Below are positions 25,253 to 33,524 of a stretch of DNA of 64,000 bases, one piece after another. The stretch's first letter is position 1. Each line of letters opens with the position of its first letter. A program made the position numbers and the translations under genes. Source of the stretch: Bradyrhizobium sp. in8p8 (lineage in GTDB: Bacteria > Pseudomonadota > Alphaproteobacteria > Rhizobiales > Xanthobacteraceae); NCBI RefSeq assembly GCF_000426845.1, contig NZ_AUGD01000008.1:62001-126000 (forward strand). The letters run 5' to 3'. The notes below the pieces were generated by a model. It had not been told where the DNA came from. It worked only from the letters and a program-made list of their open reading frames with translations, and made no database searches.

Positions 25253-25762
25253 TCACTCCGTCACCTTGATCTTGGGTTCATGCATGTCTTCGGGATGGAA
25301 GATCAACCGGTACGTACGGATCGCGATCAGCAGCACGGCGCAGACGTCGCCGATCCAGGCGACGAGGAAGAACGGCCATGTCGGCATGTGCAGGTCGAAG
25401 GTCTGCACATTGTCGTTGTAGGTCAGCCGGACCTTGTCGAACAGCGTCCAGGTCTGCACCGTCACGACGAAGAGCAGCACCAGGGTCGCGAACACGTCGA
25501 TCATGCGCTGGTAGCGCGGGCCGACATTGGCCCAGACCAGGTCCACAGTGATGTGGGTACCCCGATAGGAGGTTGCGGCGATGCCCCAGAAAATCAGGAT
25601 GCCGAGCAACATGCGGCCGATGTCGAAACTGTCCGGGATCGAATAGTTCATCGTGTTGCGGAGCAGCACCGACAGGAAGATGTCCAGCGCGACGATGCCG
25701 ACGAAGCCGGCTGCGATCCATTCGATCGAATCGATGATGCGGTCCATCCAGGAGCGCTTCAT
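25253..25762 (-). CDS. tarQ: TRAP transporter small permease (DctQ/TarQ-like)
   Basis: A 169-residue membrane protein with four hydrophobic helices. RNTMNYSIPDSFDIGRMLLGILIFWGIAATSYRGTHITVDLVW is the typical DctQ region. It pairs with the large permease, whose start is 2 bp downstream of this stop. The start MKRSWMDRIID at 25762 was chosen because the longer frame runs through an intergenic hairpin repeat; the ribosome site is weak, so the ATG five codons later is possible. Confidence 0.88.
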   Translation of the reverse strand: MKRSWMDRIIDSIEWIAAGFVGIVALDIFLSVLLRNTMNYSIPDSFDIGRMLLGILIFWGIAATSYRGTHITVDLVWANVGPRYQRMIDVFATLVLLFVVTVQTWTLFDKVRLTYNDNVQTFDLHMPTWPFFLVAWIGDVCAVLLIAIRTYRLIFHPEDMHEPKIKVTE

Positions 25763-25909
25763 GGGGAAAGAGTCCTTCCGACGAGTGCGAGATGTGCCTG
25801 CGATGGAGCCGCGATCCCTCCCCCGCTTGCGGGGGGAAGGTTGGGGATGGTGTCTGCGCAATCGAGAACCCGGCGCGCGGGACGATGCTCTGAATCGCCA
25901 GGACGCACC

Positions 25910-25935
25910 CACCTCTCCCGCAAGCGGGAGAGGTG
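25910..25935. repeat. Hairpin CACCTCTCCCGC / GCGGGAGAGGTG
   Basis: A 12-bp perfect stem with loop AA in the 199-bp gap between the TRAP binding protein and small permease genes. A second C/G-rich hairpin lies near 25817-25842. Such intra-operon hairpins may protect the abundant binding-protein mRNA. Confidence 0.65.
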
Positions 25936-25961
25936 CAGCGAGTACGCCGCAGCGCGTGAAG

Positions 25962-26981
25962 TTACTCCGCCAGTGCGTTGTACTTCTTCAGCGATGCCTT
26001 GAGATCCGCGAGCGCCGCGTCCGGATCGGCGCCGGCCTTCTTGGCGCCGTCGCTCCAGGTCTTGACCAGCGGCTCTGCGGCCTTCTTCCAGGCGGCAGTC
26101 TGCTCGGCCGTCAGCTTGTAGACCTCGTGGCCGGATTCCGCCTTCACCTTGGCGATGCCGGCATCCTCGAACTTGCCCCAATGCTCGCCCACCGCACCAG
26201 CCGTTTCGACCGAGCAGTTCTTGTCGATCGCGGCTTTCTGCTTGTCGGACATCGCATTGTACTTGTCCTTGTTGATCACGAACACGAAGGTCGTGGTGTA
26301 GAGCGGCGCCTCCATGTCGTACTTGGTCACCTTGTCGATTCCGAACAGCACCAGGGAGCCCCAGGGGAAGGTGACGCCGTCGGCGACGCCGCGCTCGATG
26401 ATGTCGCGCACCTCCGGCGCCGAGGACTGCACGTTGGTGCCGCCGAGCGACGTGACGAAGTTCGCCATCGTGGCGTGCGCTGGGCGGATCTTCATGCCCT
26501 TAACGTCCTCAGGGTTGACGATCTTCTTGCTACGCGAATGGAAAGAGGAGGGCGAGTGGACGAAGGCGAGGCAGTATTTGACGTCCTTCATCTCCTTTTC
26601 GGCATACTTGCGGTACCAGGCATCCAGCCCCATCGAGCCGCCCTTGGCATCCGAGATCAGGAATGGCAGCTCGCCCGCGCCAATGATCGGGAAGCGGCCG
26701 GGCTGGTAGCCGGGGTTGACGTAGGTGACGTCGGCGATGCCGTCGCGCGCCATGTCGTAATGGTCGAAGGCCTTGCCGAGCTGCTGGGCCGGAAACACCT
26801 TGCTCTTGATGGTGCCGCCGGAATCCTTCTCGACCGCGGCGGCCCAGTCCTCCAGCGATTTCTGCAGCGGGTGCGAGGCCGGCACCCAATGCGAGATCTT
26901 CAAGTCGAAGGTCTTGTCCTGCGCGAGCGCGGGGCTCACGCTTGCTGCCAGCAGCAATGCCAGACAGGCTTTCCTCATCAC
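25962..26981 (-). CDS. tarP: TRAP transporter solute-binding protein (DctP/TarP-like)
   Basis: A 339-residue periplasmic receptor. Signal peptide 1-21, MMRKACLALLLAASVSPALA, then KTFDLKISHWVPASHPLQKSLEDW. The GMKIRPAHATMANFVTSLGGTNV segment contains the arginine that binds the substrate carboxylate in DctP proteins. It is the first gene of the TRAP operon (P-Q-M then UPF0311) and is divergent from pobA. The substrate is probably an aromatic carboxylate such as p-coumarate or a relative, judged from neighbours. The second ATG (26978) is an equally possible start. Confidence 0.9.
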   Translation of the reverse strand: MMRKACLALLLAASVSPALAQDKTFDLKISHWVPASHPLQKSLEDWAAAVEKDSGGTIKSKVFPAQQLGKAFDHYDMARDGIADVTYVNPGYQPGRFPIIGAGELPFLISDAKGGSMGLDAWYRKYAEKEMKDVKYCLAFVHSPSSFHSRSKKIVNPEDVKGMKIRPAHATMANFVTSLGGTNVQSSAPEVRDIIERGVADGVTFPWGSLVLFGIDKVTKYDMEAPLYTTTFVFVINKDKYNAMSDKQKAAIDKNCSVETAGAVGEHWGKFEDAGIAKVKAESGHEVYKLTAEQTAAWKKAAEPLVKTWSDGAKKAGADPDAALADLKASLKKYNALAE

Positions 26982-27030
26982 GCGTCTCTCCCTGTTTTCG
27001 ACTGCGGGCTTTCGATGGCCCGGTCTCGTT

Positions 27031-27050
27031 AATTAACATGTTATCTAATT
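27031..27050. promoter_or_regulatory. AT-rich inverted repeat AATTA-N10-TAATT upstream of the TRAP operon
   Basis: Lies 50 bp before the binding-protein start and encloses the palindrome AACATGTT and a GTTAT half-site. It does not match the full GTTAT-N5-ATAAY motif but may be a variant regulator site. Confidence 0.4.
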
Positions 27051-27163
27051 GGCCGGCGTGTTCAAGCCGGAAGTGGCGCGTGTCCTGTCGCACCATCCAT
27101 CTACGTCAGCCGTGTTGCACGCATTTGTCGCTGCCGGGCGACGACCGCTCCCCTTTTGCAAAC

Positions 27164-27178
27164 GTTATATGATATAAT
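27164..27178. promoter_or_regulatory. Operator-like site GTTAT-ATGAT-ATAAT upstream of pobA
   Basis: Matches the 15-bp site of the couA promoter in both arms except the last base. It lies 68 bp before the pobA start in an otherwise GC-rich surrounding. Confidence 0.6.
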
Positions 27179-27245
27179 TATCGCCTGCCGACCGGCACCA
27201 CAAGCAGGTCGCGGTGAAAGCCTACAGGATCGGGAGGAGCAAGTA

Positions 27246-28415
27246 TTGCGGACAAAAGTCGCAATCATCGGGGCAGGGCCGGCCGGATTGTTGCTTGGGC
27301 AACTGCTGCACACATATGGCATCGACAACGTCATCCTGGAGCGGCAGAGCCCGGATTACGTGCTCGGTCGCATCCGCGCCGGTCTTCTGGAGGAGGGAAC
27401 CGTCGCGCTGCTCGATCAGGTCCGCGCCGGCGCGCGGGCTCATGCCGAAGGTTTGGTGCATGAAGGCATCGAGCTTGCGTTCTCAGGCCGGCGTCACCGC
27501 ATCGACATGAAGGGCGCGACCGGCAAGACCGTGATGATCTACGGCCAGACCGAAGTCACCCTCGACCTGATGAATGCGCGCAAGGCTGCCGGTCTCGTTT
27601 CGGTCTATGAGGCCAGGGACGTGCAGCCGCACGATTTCGACGGCAGTCACCCGCGCGTGACCTACGTCAAGGACGGCGTCACCCACACGATCGATTGCGA
27701 CTTCATTGCCGGCTGCGACGGCTTTCACGGCGTCAGCCGCGCCAGCGTCCGGGCCAATGCGATCGAGGAGTTCGAGCGGATCTATCCGTTCGGCTGGCTC
27801 GGCATTCTTTCCGATACCCCGCCGGTCAGTCACGAACTGATCTACTCCAACCACGCCCGCGGCTTTGCGCTGTGCACCATGCGCTCGACCAAGCGCAGCC
27901 GCTATTATGTGCAATGCTCGCTCGACGACCATGTCGACCAATGGCCGGACGACCGCTTCTGGGACGAATTGAAGCGTCGGCTCGACCAGAAGGCGGCCGA
28001 CAGCCTCGTCACCGGCCCCTCGATCGAGAAGAGCATCGCGCCCTTGCGAAGCTTCGTCGCCGAGCCGATGCGCATCGGCAGAATGTTCCTGTGCGGCGAT
28101 GCCGCCCATATCGTGCCGCCGACCGGCGCCAAGGGGTTGAACCTCGCGGCCAGCGATGCGCATTATTTGTCGAGCGCGCTGCGCGAATTCTACGATGAGA
28201 GATCCAGCTCCGGCATCGACGCCTATTCTGCCAAGGCGCTGGCGCGCGTCTGGAAGGCCGTGCGATTCTCCTGGTGGATGACCTCGATGCTGCACAAATT
28301 CCCCGACACCGGTACCATCGGAGCGCGTATTCAGCTCGCCGAGCTCGATTACGTCACGCAGTCCAAGGCCGCCATGACGTCGCTGTCGGAGAATTACGTG
28401 GGACTGCCGTTTTGA
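27246..28415 (+). CDS. pobA: 4-hydroxybenzoate 3-monooxygenase
   Basis: A 389-residue FAD-dependent monooxygenase converting 4-hydroxybenzoate, NAD(P)H and O2 to protocatechuate. The FAD motif GAGPAGLLLG lies at residues 9-18; CDGFHGVSR is the DG motif and GDAAHIVPPTGAKGLNLAASD the GD motif. Length and sequence, including LERQSPDYVLGRIRAGLLEEGTV, fit PobA. The start is TTG at 27246, chosen because a strong GGGAGGAG lies 7 bp upstream and the FAD fold begins at once; no ATG is suitably placed. It faces the TRAP operon and carries the shared operator-like motif. No pca genes are in the window. Confidence 0.93.
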   Translation: MRTKVAIIGAGPAGLLLGQLLHTYGIDNVILERQSPDYVLGRIRAGLLEEGTVALLDQVRAGARAHAEGLVHEGIELAFSGRRHRIDMKGATGKTVMIYGQTEVTLDLMNARKAAGLVSVYEARDVQPHDFDGSHPRVTYVKDGVTHTIDCDFIAGCDGFHGVSRASVRANAIEEFERIYPFGWLGILSDTPPVSHELIYSNHARGFALCTMRSTKRSRYYVQCSLDDHVDQWPDDRFWDELKRRLDQKAADSLVTGPSIEKSIAPLRSFVAEPMRIGRMFLCGDAAHIVPPTGAKGLNLAASDAHYLSSALREFYDERSSSGIDAYSAKALARVWKAVRFSWWMTSMLHKFPDTGTIGARIQLAELDYVTQSKAAMTSLSENYVGLPF

Positions 28416-28776
28416 TCACAGCTGTCATGCCCCGCGCACTGCCGTAGGGCGGGGCGCACAGCGCCGTGGCCACCATCTTGCACCATCGAGAAGTTGGTGG
28501 GCACGCTTCGCTCTGTCCATCCTATGACATCTGCGTTGCCACACCGTCATTGCGAGCCAGCGGGTCCGCACAGAGCGCAGCCCGATGAGAGGCTCGGCGA
28601 AGCAATCCAGAATCCCTCCGCGGGACAGCCAGGATTGCTTCGTCGCAAGAGCTCCTCGCAATGACGGGCGTGGCCCGTTTCAAACGTCCGCGCAAATGCC
28701 GTTTGAAACTTTGTAATTGATGCATCCGTCACGTTCATCGCGTTCAATGCTGGCGACACAGCAACGCGAGACAGTC
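28416..28776. repeat. Intergenic region with family A repeat (copy 2 at 28545-28666)
   Basis: This 361-bp gap holds a 122-bp family A element with complementary ends CGTCATTGCGAG / CTCGCAATGACG, internal CGGGTCCGCACAGAGCG and two GAAGCAATCC / GGATTGCTTC segments that pair. The flanks hold no recognised gene; 28667-28776 presumably carries the promoter of the following thioesterase gene. Confidence 0.7.
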
Positions 28777-29196
28777 ATGACCACCCCCAACATCCCCGCC
28801 GGCTTCGAGCCGCATTTCCGCAAGGCGCCGCTTACCGACCCATGGGAGCCGCTCTATTCGCAGAAGACGGACAAGGGTGTCACCGTGGGATTGCGGCTGG
28901 CGACGCCGCACACCAACGCGCGGGGGCTGATCCATGGCGGCCTGATCGCAGCGCTGGCCGATGCCGCCATGGGCTATAGCTGCGCACAGGCGACGGGCTG
29001 GACCACGTCGTTCGTCACGATCTCGCTCTCGGTCGACTTTGTCGGCGCGGCCGAGATCGGCCAATGGCTTGCGGTGAAGGGTGAGGCGCTCAAGACCGGC
29101 TCCACGATCTGCTTCGCGCAGTGCTTGGTAAGAGCGGACGATGCCGTGATCGCACGTGCCAGCGGCACGTTCCGCGTAGTGCCGAAGAAGGGGTGA
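28777..29196 (+). CDS. PaaI-family hotdog thioesterase
   Basis: A 139-residue hotdog protein. The segment NARGLIHGGLIAALADAAMGY (residues about 48-68) is the PaaI-type active-site helix, with Asp in ALADAAMG as catalytic residue. It hydrolyses acyl- or aryl-CoA thioesters, releasing CoA. The start MTTPNIPAGF was chosen; the frame runs upstream to 28717 without a better ribosome site. It sits between pobA and a LysR gene but is not clearly in an operon with either. Confidence 0.85.
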   Translation: MTTPNIPAGFEPHFRKAPLTDPWEPLYSQKTDKGVTVGLRLATPHTNARGLIHGGLIAALADAAMGYSCAQATGWTTSFVTISLSVDFVGAAEIGQWLAVKGEALKTGSTICFAQCLVRADDAVIARASGTFRVVPKKG

Positions 29197-29201
29197 GCCC
29201 G

Positions 29202-29239
29202 CTCTCTCTCTCTCTCTCTCTCTCCCTCTCTCTCTCTCT
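29202..29239. repeat. (CT)n microsatellite
   Basis: About 38 bases of nearly uninterrupted CT dinucleotides, with one CCC interruption near 29224, begin 5 bp after the thioesterase stop. Long dinucleotide tracts are unusual in a GC-rich bacterial genome and can vary in length by slippage. Confidence 0.95.
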
Positions 29240-29339
29240 GCCGTCATGCCCGGGCGTGACCCGGACATCCCTCGTCTTCGGGCCTGCACGTGTGGAGGCG
29301 CGTGGATGGCCGGAACAAGCCCGGCCACGACGGCAACCG

Positions 29340-30224
29340 TCACCCAAACCTCCAGTCCGTCGTCTCCACCACGAGATCGATGAACGCGCGCACCTTGGCG
29401 GAGAGCAGGCGCGAGGTCGGATAAACGATATGGATCGGCAGCGCCGGCTGTTCGTAATTCGCGAGCACGATCCTAAGCCGTCCGCGCTTCAGGCCCTCGG
29501 CGGCCTGGTACGCCAGCACGCGGGTCACGCCGCCGCCGGCTTCGGCATATTGCAGCGCCGCGTCGGCACTGTTGCTGGTAAAGCGCGGGCTCGGTGTTAC
29601 TTCGATATCGCGGCCGTCTTGCAGGAAGCGCCACTCGGACCAGGGGCCGAACTGGATCGTCTGGTGCTCGCATAGAGCGTCCGGCGTCTTCGGCTCGCCA
29701 TGGCGCTTGAGATAGCCGGGTGCGGCCACCACGATCCGCCGCATCTGCCCCACCTGACGCGCAACGAGCGAGGAATCGGCGAGATGGCCGATCCGCACCG
29801 CGACATCGACGGCGTCCTCCACCAGGTTGACGAGATGGTCGGAGAGCCGCAATTCGCAGGTAACCTCGGGGTAACGCTTGAGATAGGCGGTCATGACCGG
29901 TCCGACATGCAGCCGGCCGAAGCCGACCGGCGCCGACACCACCAACCGTCCGCTCGGCCGGTTGCGTTCTTGGCGCGCCGAGCCGTCGGCCTCCTCGACG
30001 TCGGCCAGGATGCGCCGGGCGCGTTCCAGGTAGCGGGTGCCGACGTCGGTCAACCGCACCTGCCGGGTGGTCCGCTGCAACAGCCGCGCGCCGAGATGCT
30101 CCTCCAGGCCTGCGATCATCCGCGTCACCGCCGAAGGCGACAGCCGCAGCTTGCGCGCCGCCGGCGCAAAGCCGCGCAGATCGGCCACGGTGACGAAGAC
30201 GTGCATGGCTTCGAGGCGGTCCAT
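29340..30224 (-). CDS. LysR-family transcriptional regulator
   Basis: A 294-residue LysR-type regulator. The winged helix-turn-helix lies at 1-60 (FVTVADLRGFAPAARKLRLSPSAVTRMIAGLEEHLG), followed by the linker helix and a two-lobed effector domain from residue 90. The start MDRLEAMHVFV is the classic position for the family. It is divergent from a PNPOx-fold gene, and a T-N11-A type inverted repeat (30231-30247) lies directly before its start. It may control the divergent gene and itself. Confidence 0.92.
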   Translation of the reverse strand: MDRLEAMHVFVTVADLRGFAPAARKLRLSPSAVTRMIAGLEEHLGARLLQRTTRQVRLTDVGTRYLERARRILADVEEADGSARQERNRPSGRLVVSAPVGFGRLHVGPVMTAYLKRYPEVTCELRLSDHLVNLVEDAVDVAVRIGHLADSSLVARQVGQMRRIVVAAPGYLKRHGEPKTPDALCEHQTIQFGPWSEWRFLQDGRDIEVTPSPRFTSNSADAALQYAEAGGGVTRVLAYQAAEGLKRGRLRIVLANYEQPALPIHIVYPTSRLLSAKVRAFIDLVVETTDWRFG

Positions 30225-30230
30225 GGCATT

Positions 30231-30247
30231 ATTGCATATAGCGCAAT
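30231..30247. promoter_or_regulatory. LysR-box-like inverted repeat ATTGC-N7-GCAAT
   Basis: Contains the T-N11-A spacing of LysR-type sites and lies between the divergent LysR and PNPOx-fold genes, 6 bp from the LysR start. Confidence 0.5.
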
Positions 30248-30344
30248 GATGAAGTGTCAAGTGGTGAGATTGTTTTATGCGCTCGTGGGTCCATCTTAGC
30301 TGCCACAGACGCAGGAATGCGCCGGAATTTCAGGAGACGTTCCG

Positions 30345-30974
30345 ATGACGACAGCAGCCCACGCCTTTGCGAGTGACATCGCCTTCTCACCGGCGGTGAA
30401 GGCAATCCAGGCGCGAAAAGGCTCGCGCGAAGCCTATGCTCGCAGCGAGCAGCGCGGCTGGCGCACCGAGGTCGACGATAACCTCGCAGCCTTTCTGGCG
30501 GACGCCAACAGCATCTATTTCGCAACGGCCGCGGCGGACGGCCAGCCCTATATCCAGCACCGCGGCGGTCCGAAAGGGTTTCTCAAGGTGTTGGACAAGC
30601 AGACGCTCGCCTTTGCCGACTATGCCGGCAACCAGCAGTTCATCACCCAAGGCAATCTGTCGGAGAATCCCAGGGCGTATATCTTCGTGATGGACTACGC
30701 CCATCGCCGTCGCGTGAAGATCTGGGGCGACGCGCGCATCGTCGAGGACGATGAGGCGCTCACGACGTCGCTGATGCCGAAAGGCTACCGTGCGCGACCC
30801 GAGCAGGTAATTCTGTTCAAGATCGTGGCCTGGGACACCAACTGCCCGCAGCACATCCCGCAGAAGTTCGATGCCGCAGACGTGGCGGCGGCGCTGGCGG
30901 CGAGAGATGCGAGGATCGCGGAGCTGGAGGCTGAGGTGGCGGCGCTGAAGGGGGCGAAGGCGGCAACTTCGTAA
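30345..30974 (+). CDS. Pyridoxamine 5'-phosphate oxidase-fold (FMN-binding split barrel) protein
   Basis: A 209-residue protein with a split-barrel PNPOx-like fold: AFLADANSIYFATAAADGQPYIQHRGGPKGFLKVLD, then LAFADYAGNQQFITQGNLSENPRAYIFVMDYAHRRRVKIWGDARIV. The C-terminal 30 residues (ALAARDARIAELEAEVAALKG) form a short coiled coil, which is an extension over the core fold. It may bind FMN or another flavin and act as a small oxidoreductase. Starts after CAGGAGACGTTCCG. Divergent LysR upstream suggests inducible expression. Confidence 0.88.
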   Translation: MTTAAHAFASDIAFSPAVKAIQARKGSREAYARSEQRGWRTEVDDNLAAFLADANSIYFATAAADGQPYIQHRGGPKGFLKVLDKQTLAFADYAGNQQFITQGNLSENPRAYIFVMDYAHRRRVKIWGDARIVEDDEALTTSLMPKGYRARPEQVILFKIVAWDTNCPQHIPQKFDAADVAAALAARDARIAELEAEVAALKGAKAATS

Positions 30975-30986
30975 GCACGCGGCTCG

Positions 30987-31015
30987 CTTACTCTCCCCCC
31001 GAGGGGGAGGGTAAG
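30987..31015. terminator. Hairpin between convergent PNPOx-fold and LivF genes
   Basis: CTTAC and CTCCCCC pair with GGGGGAG and GTAAG across a short loop, giving a stable hairpin in the 46-bp convergent gap. It probably terminates transcripts from both sides. Confidence 0.6.
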
Positions 31016-31020
31016 AAGAG

Positions 31021-31752
31021 TTAGACTGCACTCTCGCCTTCGTGCTGGAAGCCGAGATAGCTCGCCGCCACCCGTTCGTTCGCCGCGATGTCGCTGGCCT
31101 TGCCGCTGAGCACGAACTCGCCGAGCTCCATCACATAGGCCTGGTCTGCGATCTTGAGCGCAGCCTGCGCGTTCTGCTCGACCAGCAGCACGGAGACGCC
31201 GGCGGCGCGCAGTTCGGTGACGATCCGGAAGATGTCGGCGACGATGATCGGGGCAAGGCCGAGGCTCGGCTCGTCCAGCATCAGGAGCTTCGGCTCCCCC
31301 ATCAGCGCGCGGCCCATCGCGAGCATCTGCTGCTCGCCGCCGGAGAGTGTGCCGGCGAGCTGCTTGCGGCGCTCCTTCAGCCGTGGGAACAGCGCGTAGA
31401 CGCGTTCCATCGAGGCTTTGGCCTTGCTCCGCTCGATCCGGAAGGCTCCCAGCTCGAGGTTGTCCTCGACATTCATCGTCACGAACAACTCGCGGTGCTC
31501 GGGGACGAGACCGAGGCCCATCGCGACGCGGTCCTCGATGTCGAGCTGGGCGAGATCCTGGCCGGCAAAGGCGACGCGGCCCTTCAGCGGCAGAATGCCC
31601 ATGATGGCGGAGAGCAGCGTGGTCTTGCCGGCGCCGTTGGCGCCGACAATCGTGACGATCTCGTTGGTGCCGACCTCGAGCGAGACCGAGCGCACGGCTT
31701 CGACCTTGCCATAGGCGACGTGGGCGTCGGATACGGACAACAGTGCGCTCAT
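31021..31752 (-). CDS. Branched-chain-type ABC transporter ATP-binding protein (LivF-like)
   Basis: A 243-residue ATPase. Walker A GANGAGKTT (about 38-46), signature LSGGEQQMLAMGRAL, Walker B KLLMLDEPSLGLAP and switch His replaced by Gln/Asn region LLVEQNAQ, as usual for LivF proteins. It pairs with the ATPase domain fused to the permease encoded just upstream, whose stop it overlaps by 4 bp (ATGA). Probable role: energising uptake of aromatic acids in the Cou-type ABC system, because of the linked MarR gene and the couAB operon. Confidence 0.93.
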   Translation of the reverse strand: MSALLSVSDAHVAYGKVEAVRSVSLEVGTNEIVTIVGANGAGKTTLLSAIMGILPLKGRVAFAGQDLAQLDIEDRVAMGLGLVPEHRELFVTMNVEDNLELGAFRIERSKAKASMERVYALFPRLKERRKQLAGTLSGGEQQMLAMGRALMGEPKLLMLDEPSLGLAPIIVADIFRIVTELRAAGVSVLLVEQNAQAALKIADQAYVMELGEFVLSGKASDIAANERVAASYLGFQHEGESAV

Positions 31753-33518
31753 GCCGCCACTCCGAGATAGGCCTTGATCACTTCGGGGTTGGTCTTGATC
31801 GTGGCGGGCGTGCCTTCCGCGATCTTGGTGCCGAAATCGAGCACCACGATGCGGTCGGCGAGGTTCATGACGAAGCTCATGTCGTGCTCGACCAGCAGCA
31901 CGCTCATGCCGCCGTCGCGCAAGTCACGCAGCAGCGTTGCGAGCCGCTGCTTCTCCATGTGACGGAGGCCCGCGGCCGGCTCGTCGAGCAACAGCAACAT
32001 CGGATCCACACACAGCGCGCGGGCGATCTCGACGATGCGCTGCTGGCCGAGCGAGAGGCTGCCGGCGAGCTGATGCATCTGCTCGGTGAGCCCGACGCGT
32101 TCGATCTGGCGCGCGGCTTCGGCGAGCAGCCTGGCCTCGTCAGCGCGGTCGAGCCGCAACATCGAGGCGACAGGGCCGGAATGGCCGCGCAGATGCGCGC
32201 CGATCGCGACGTTCTCCAGCACGGTCATGTCGGGCACGAGCTTGACGTGCTGGAAGGTCCTGCTGATGCCGAGCTTGACGATCTCCTGCGGCGGCGCGTT
32301 GTCGACCTTCTTGCCGAGCACCGAGATCGAGCCCGAGGTTGCCGACAGCACGCCCGTGATCAGGTTGAATGTGGTGCTCTTGCCGGCGCCGTTCGGGCCG
32401 ATCAGCGCGACGATCTCGCGGGCCTGGACGTCGAACGACACGTTGTTGACCGCCACCACGCCGCCGAACTGCTTGCGTGCTTTCTCGACCTGGAGCAGCA
32501 CGCCGGACTCGGCAGCCGCGCGGGCGCGATGTTCCAGCTTCAGCGAGGTGTCGGGCTTCTTGCCACCGGTGCGCTCCGGGAAGAACGACATCAGCCAGGG
32601 CCAGAGGCCGCCGGGCGCGAACTGAAGCAGCGCCACCAGCATGATGCCGAACACGATGGTCTCGACCTGGCCGGAGCCGGGCAGGATCAGCGGCAGATAG
32701 CTTTGCAGCGCCTCTTTCAGGATCACGACGATCGCCGCGCCCAGCACGCCGCCCCAGACATAGCCGGCGCCGCCCACCACCGCGATGAAGAGATATTCGA
32801 TGCCCATATGCGCGCCGAACGGCGTCGGGTTCACCGCGCGCTGCAGGTGGGCATAGAGCCAGCCCGAAAGACCGGCGAGCACGGCGGCATGGATGAACAC
32901 CAGGAGCTTTGCGCGCGGCGTGTGCACGCCGAAGGCTTCCGCCGCAATGTGGCCGCGCCTGAGCGCGCGGATGGCGCGGCCGGTGCGGGAGTCCAGCAGG
33001 TTGATCGTCAGCAGCGCCGAAACGATCACGGCGATCCAGATCGCGTAGTAGATCGAGCCGGGCGAGAGCATCTTGAGCGAGCCGATCGACAGCGGCGGGA
33101 TCGCCGAGATGCCGTCGTTCCTCCCCAGGAACTCCAGCTTGCTGAAGAGATAGAACAGACCCAGCCCCCAGGCGATCGTGCCGAGCGGCAGATAATGGCC
33201 GGAGAGGCGGACGGTGATCAGCCCGAGCAGCACCGCGAACAGGCCGCTGACCAGGAGCGACAGCGGCAGGGTCAGCCACGGCGATACGCCGTAGGCCGTC
33301 GACAGCACCGCTGTGGTGTAGGCGCCGAAGCCGACAAAGGCCGCCTGCCCGAAGGAGGTCAGGCCGCCGACGCCGGTCAGCAGCACGAGGCCCATCGCGA
33401 CCAGCGCGGCAAGGCCGATATTGTCGAGCAGCACGATCCAGAACGGGGGAATGCCCGGGATGAACGGGATCGCCGCCATGACCGCTGCGAAGACGAGAAT
33501 GGGAAGCCGGCCTTGCAT
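31749..33518 (-). CDS. Fused LivM permease - LivG ATPase
   Basis: A 589-residue fusion. Residues 1-310 form a LivM permease with about eight to ten helices, and GLTSFGQAAFVGFGAYTTAVL is the family signature. After a linker (about 310-345) comes a LivG ATPase: Walker A GPNGAGKSTT, signature LSLGQQRIVEIARAL, Walker B MLLLLDEPAAGL. The two halves are normally separate proteins; here they are one frame with no internal stop. With LivH and LivF it completes an inner-membrane importer. No binding-protein gene is adjacent; the CouP-like receptor at 17.9 kb is the best candidate partner. Confidence 0.92.
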   Translation of the reverse strand: MQGRLPILVFAAVMAAIPFIPGIPPFWIVLLDNIGLAALVAMGLVLLTGVGGLTSFGQAAFVGFGAYTTAVLSTAYGVSPWLTLPLSLLVSGLFAVLLGLITVRLSGHYLPLGTIAWGLGLFYLFSKLEFLGRNDGISAIPPLSIGSLKMLSPGSIYYAIWIAVIVSALLTINLLDSRTGRAIRALRRGHIAAEAFGVHTPRAKLLVFIHAAVLAGLSGWLYAHLQRAVNPTPFGAHMGIEYLFIAVVGGAGYVWGGVLGAAIVVILKEALQSYLPLILPGSGQVETIVFGIMLVALLQFAPGGLWPWLMSFFPERTGGKKPDTSLKLEHRARAAAESGVLLQVEKARKQFGGVVAVNNVSFDVQAREIVALIGPNGAGKSTTFNLITGVLSATSGSISVLGKKVDNAPPQEIVKLGISRTFQHVKLVPDMTVLENVAIGAHLRGHSGPVASMLRLDRADEARLLAEAARQIERVGLTEQMHQLAGSLSLGQQRIVEIARALCVDPMLLLLDEPAAGLRHMEKQRLATLLRDLRDGGMSVLLVEHDMSFVMNLADRIVVLDFGTKIAEGTPATIKTNPEVIKAYLGVAA

Positions 33519-33524
33519 CGCGCG

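Noticed and set aside
25817..25935. CRISPR-like spaced hairpins
   Set aside because: Only two unrelated palindromes occur, with no regular repeat-spacer pattern.
28545..28666. Possible small RNA gene or attachment site
   Set aside because: The element recurs at four other intergenic places in the window with the same complementary ends, so it is a dispersed repeat rather than a unique RNA gene or att site.
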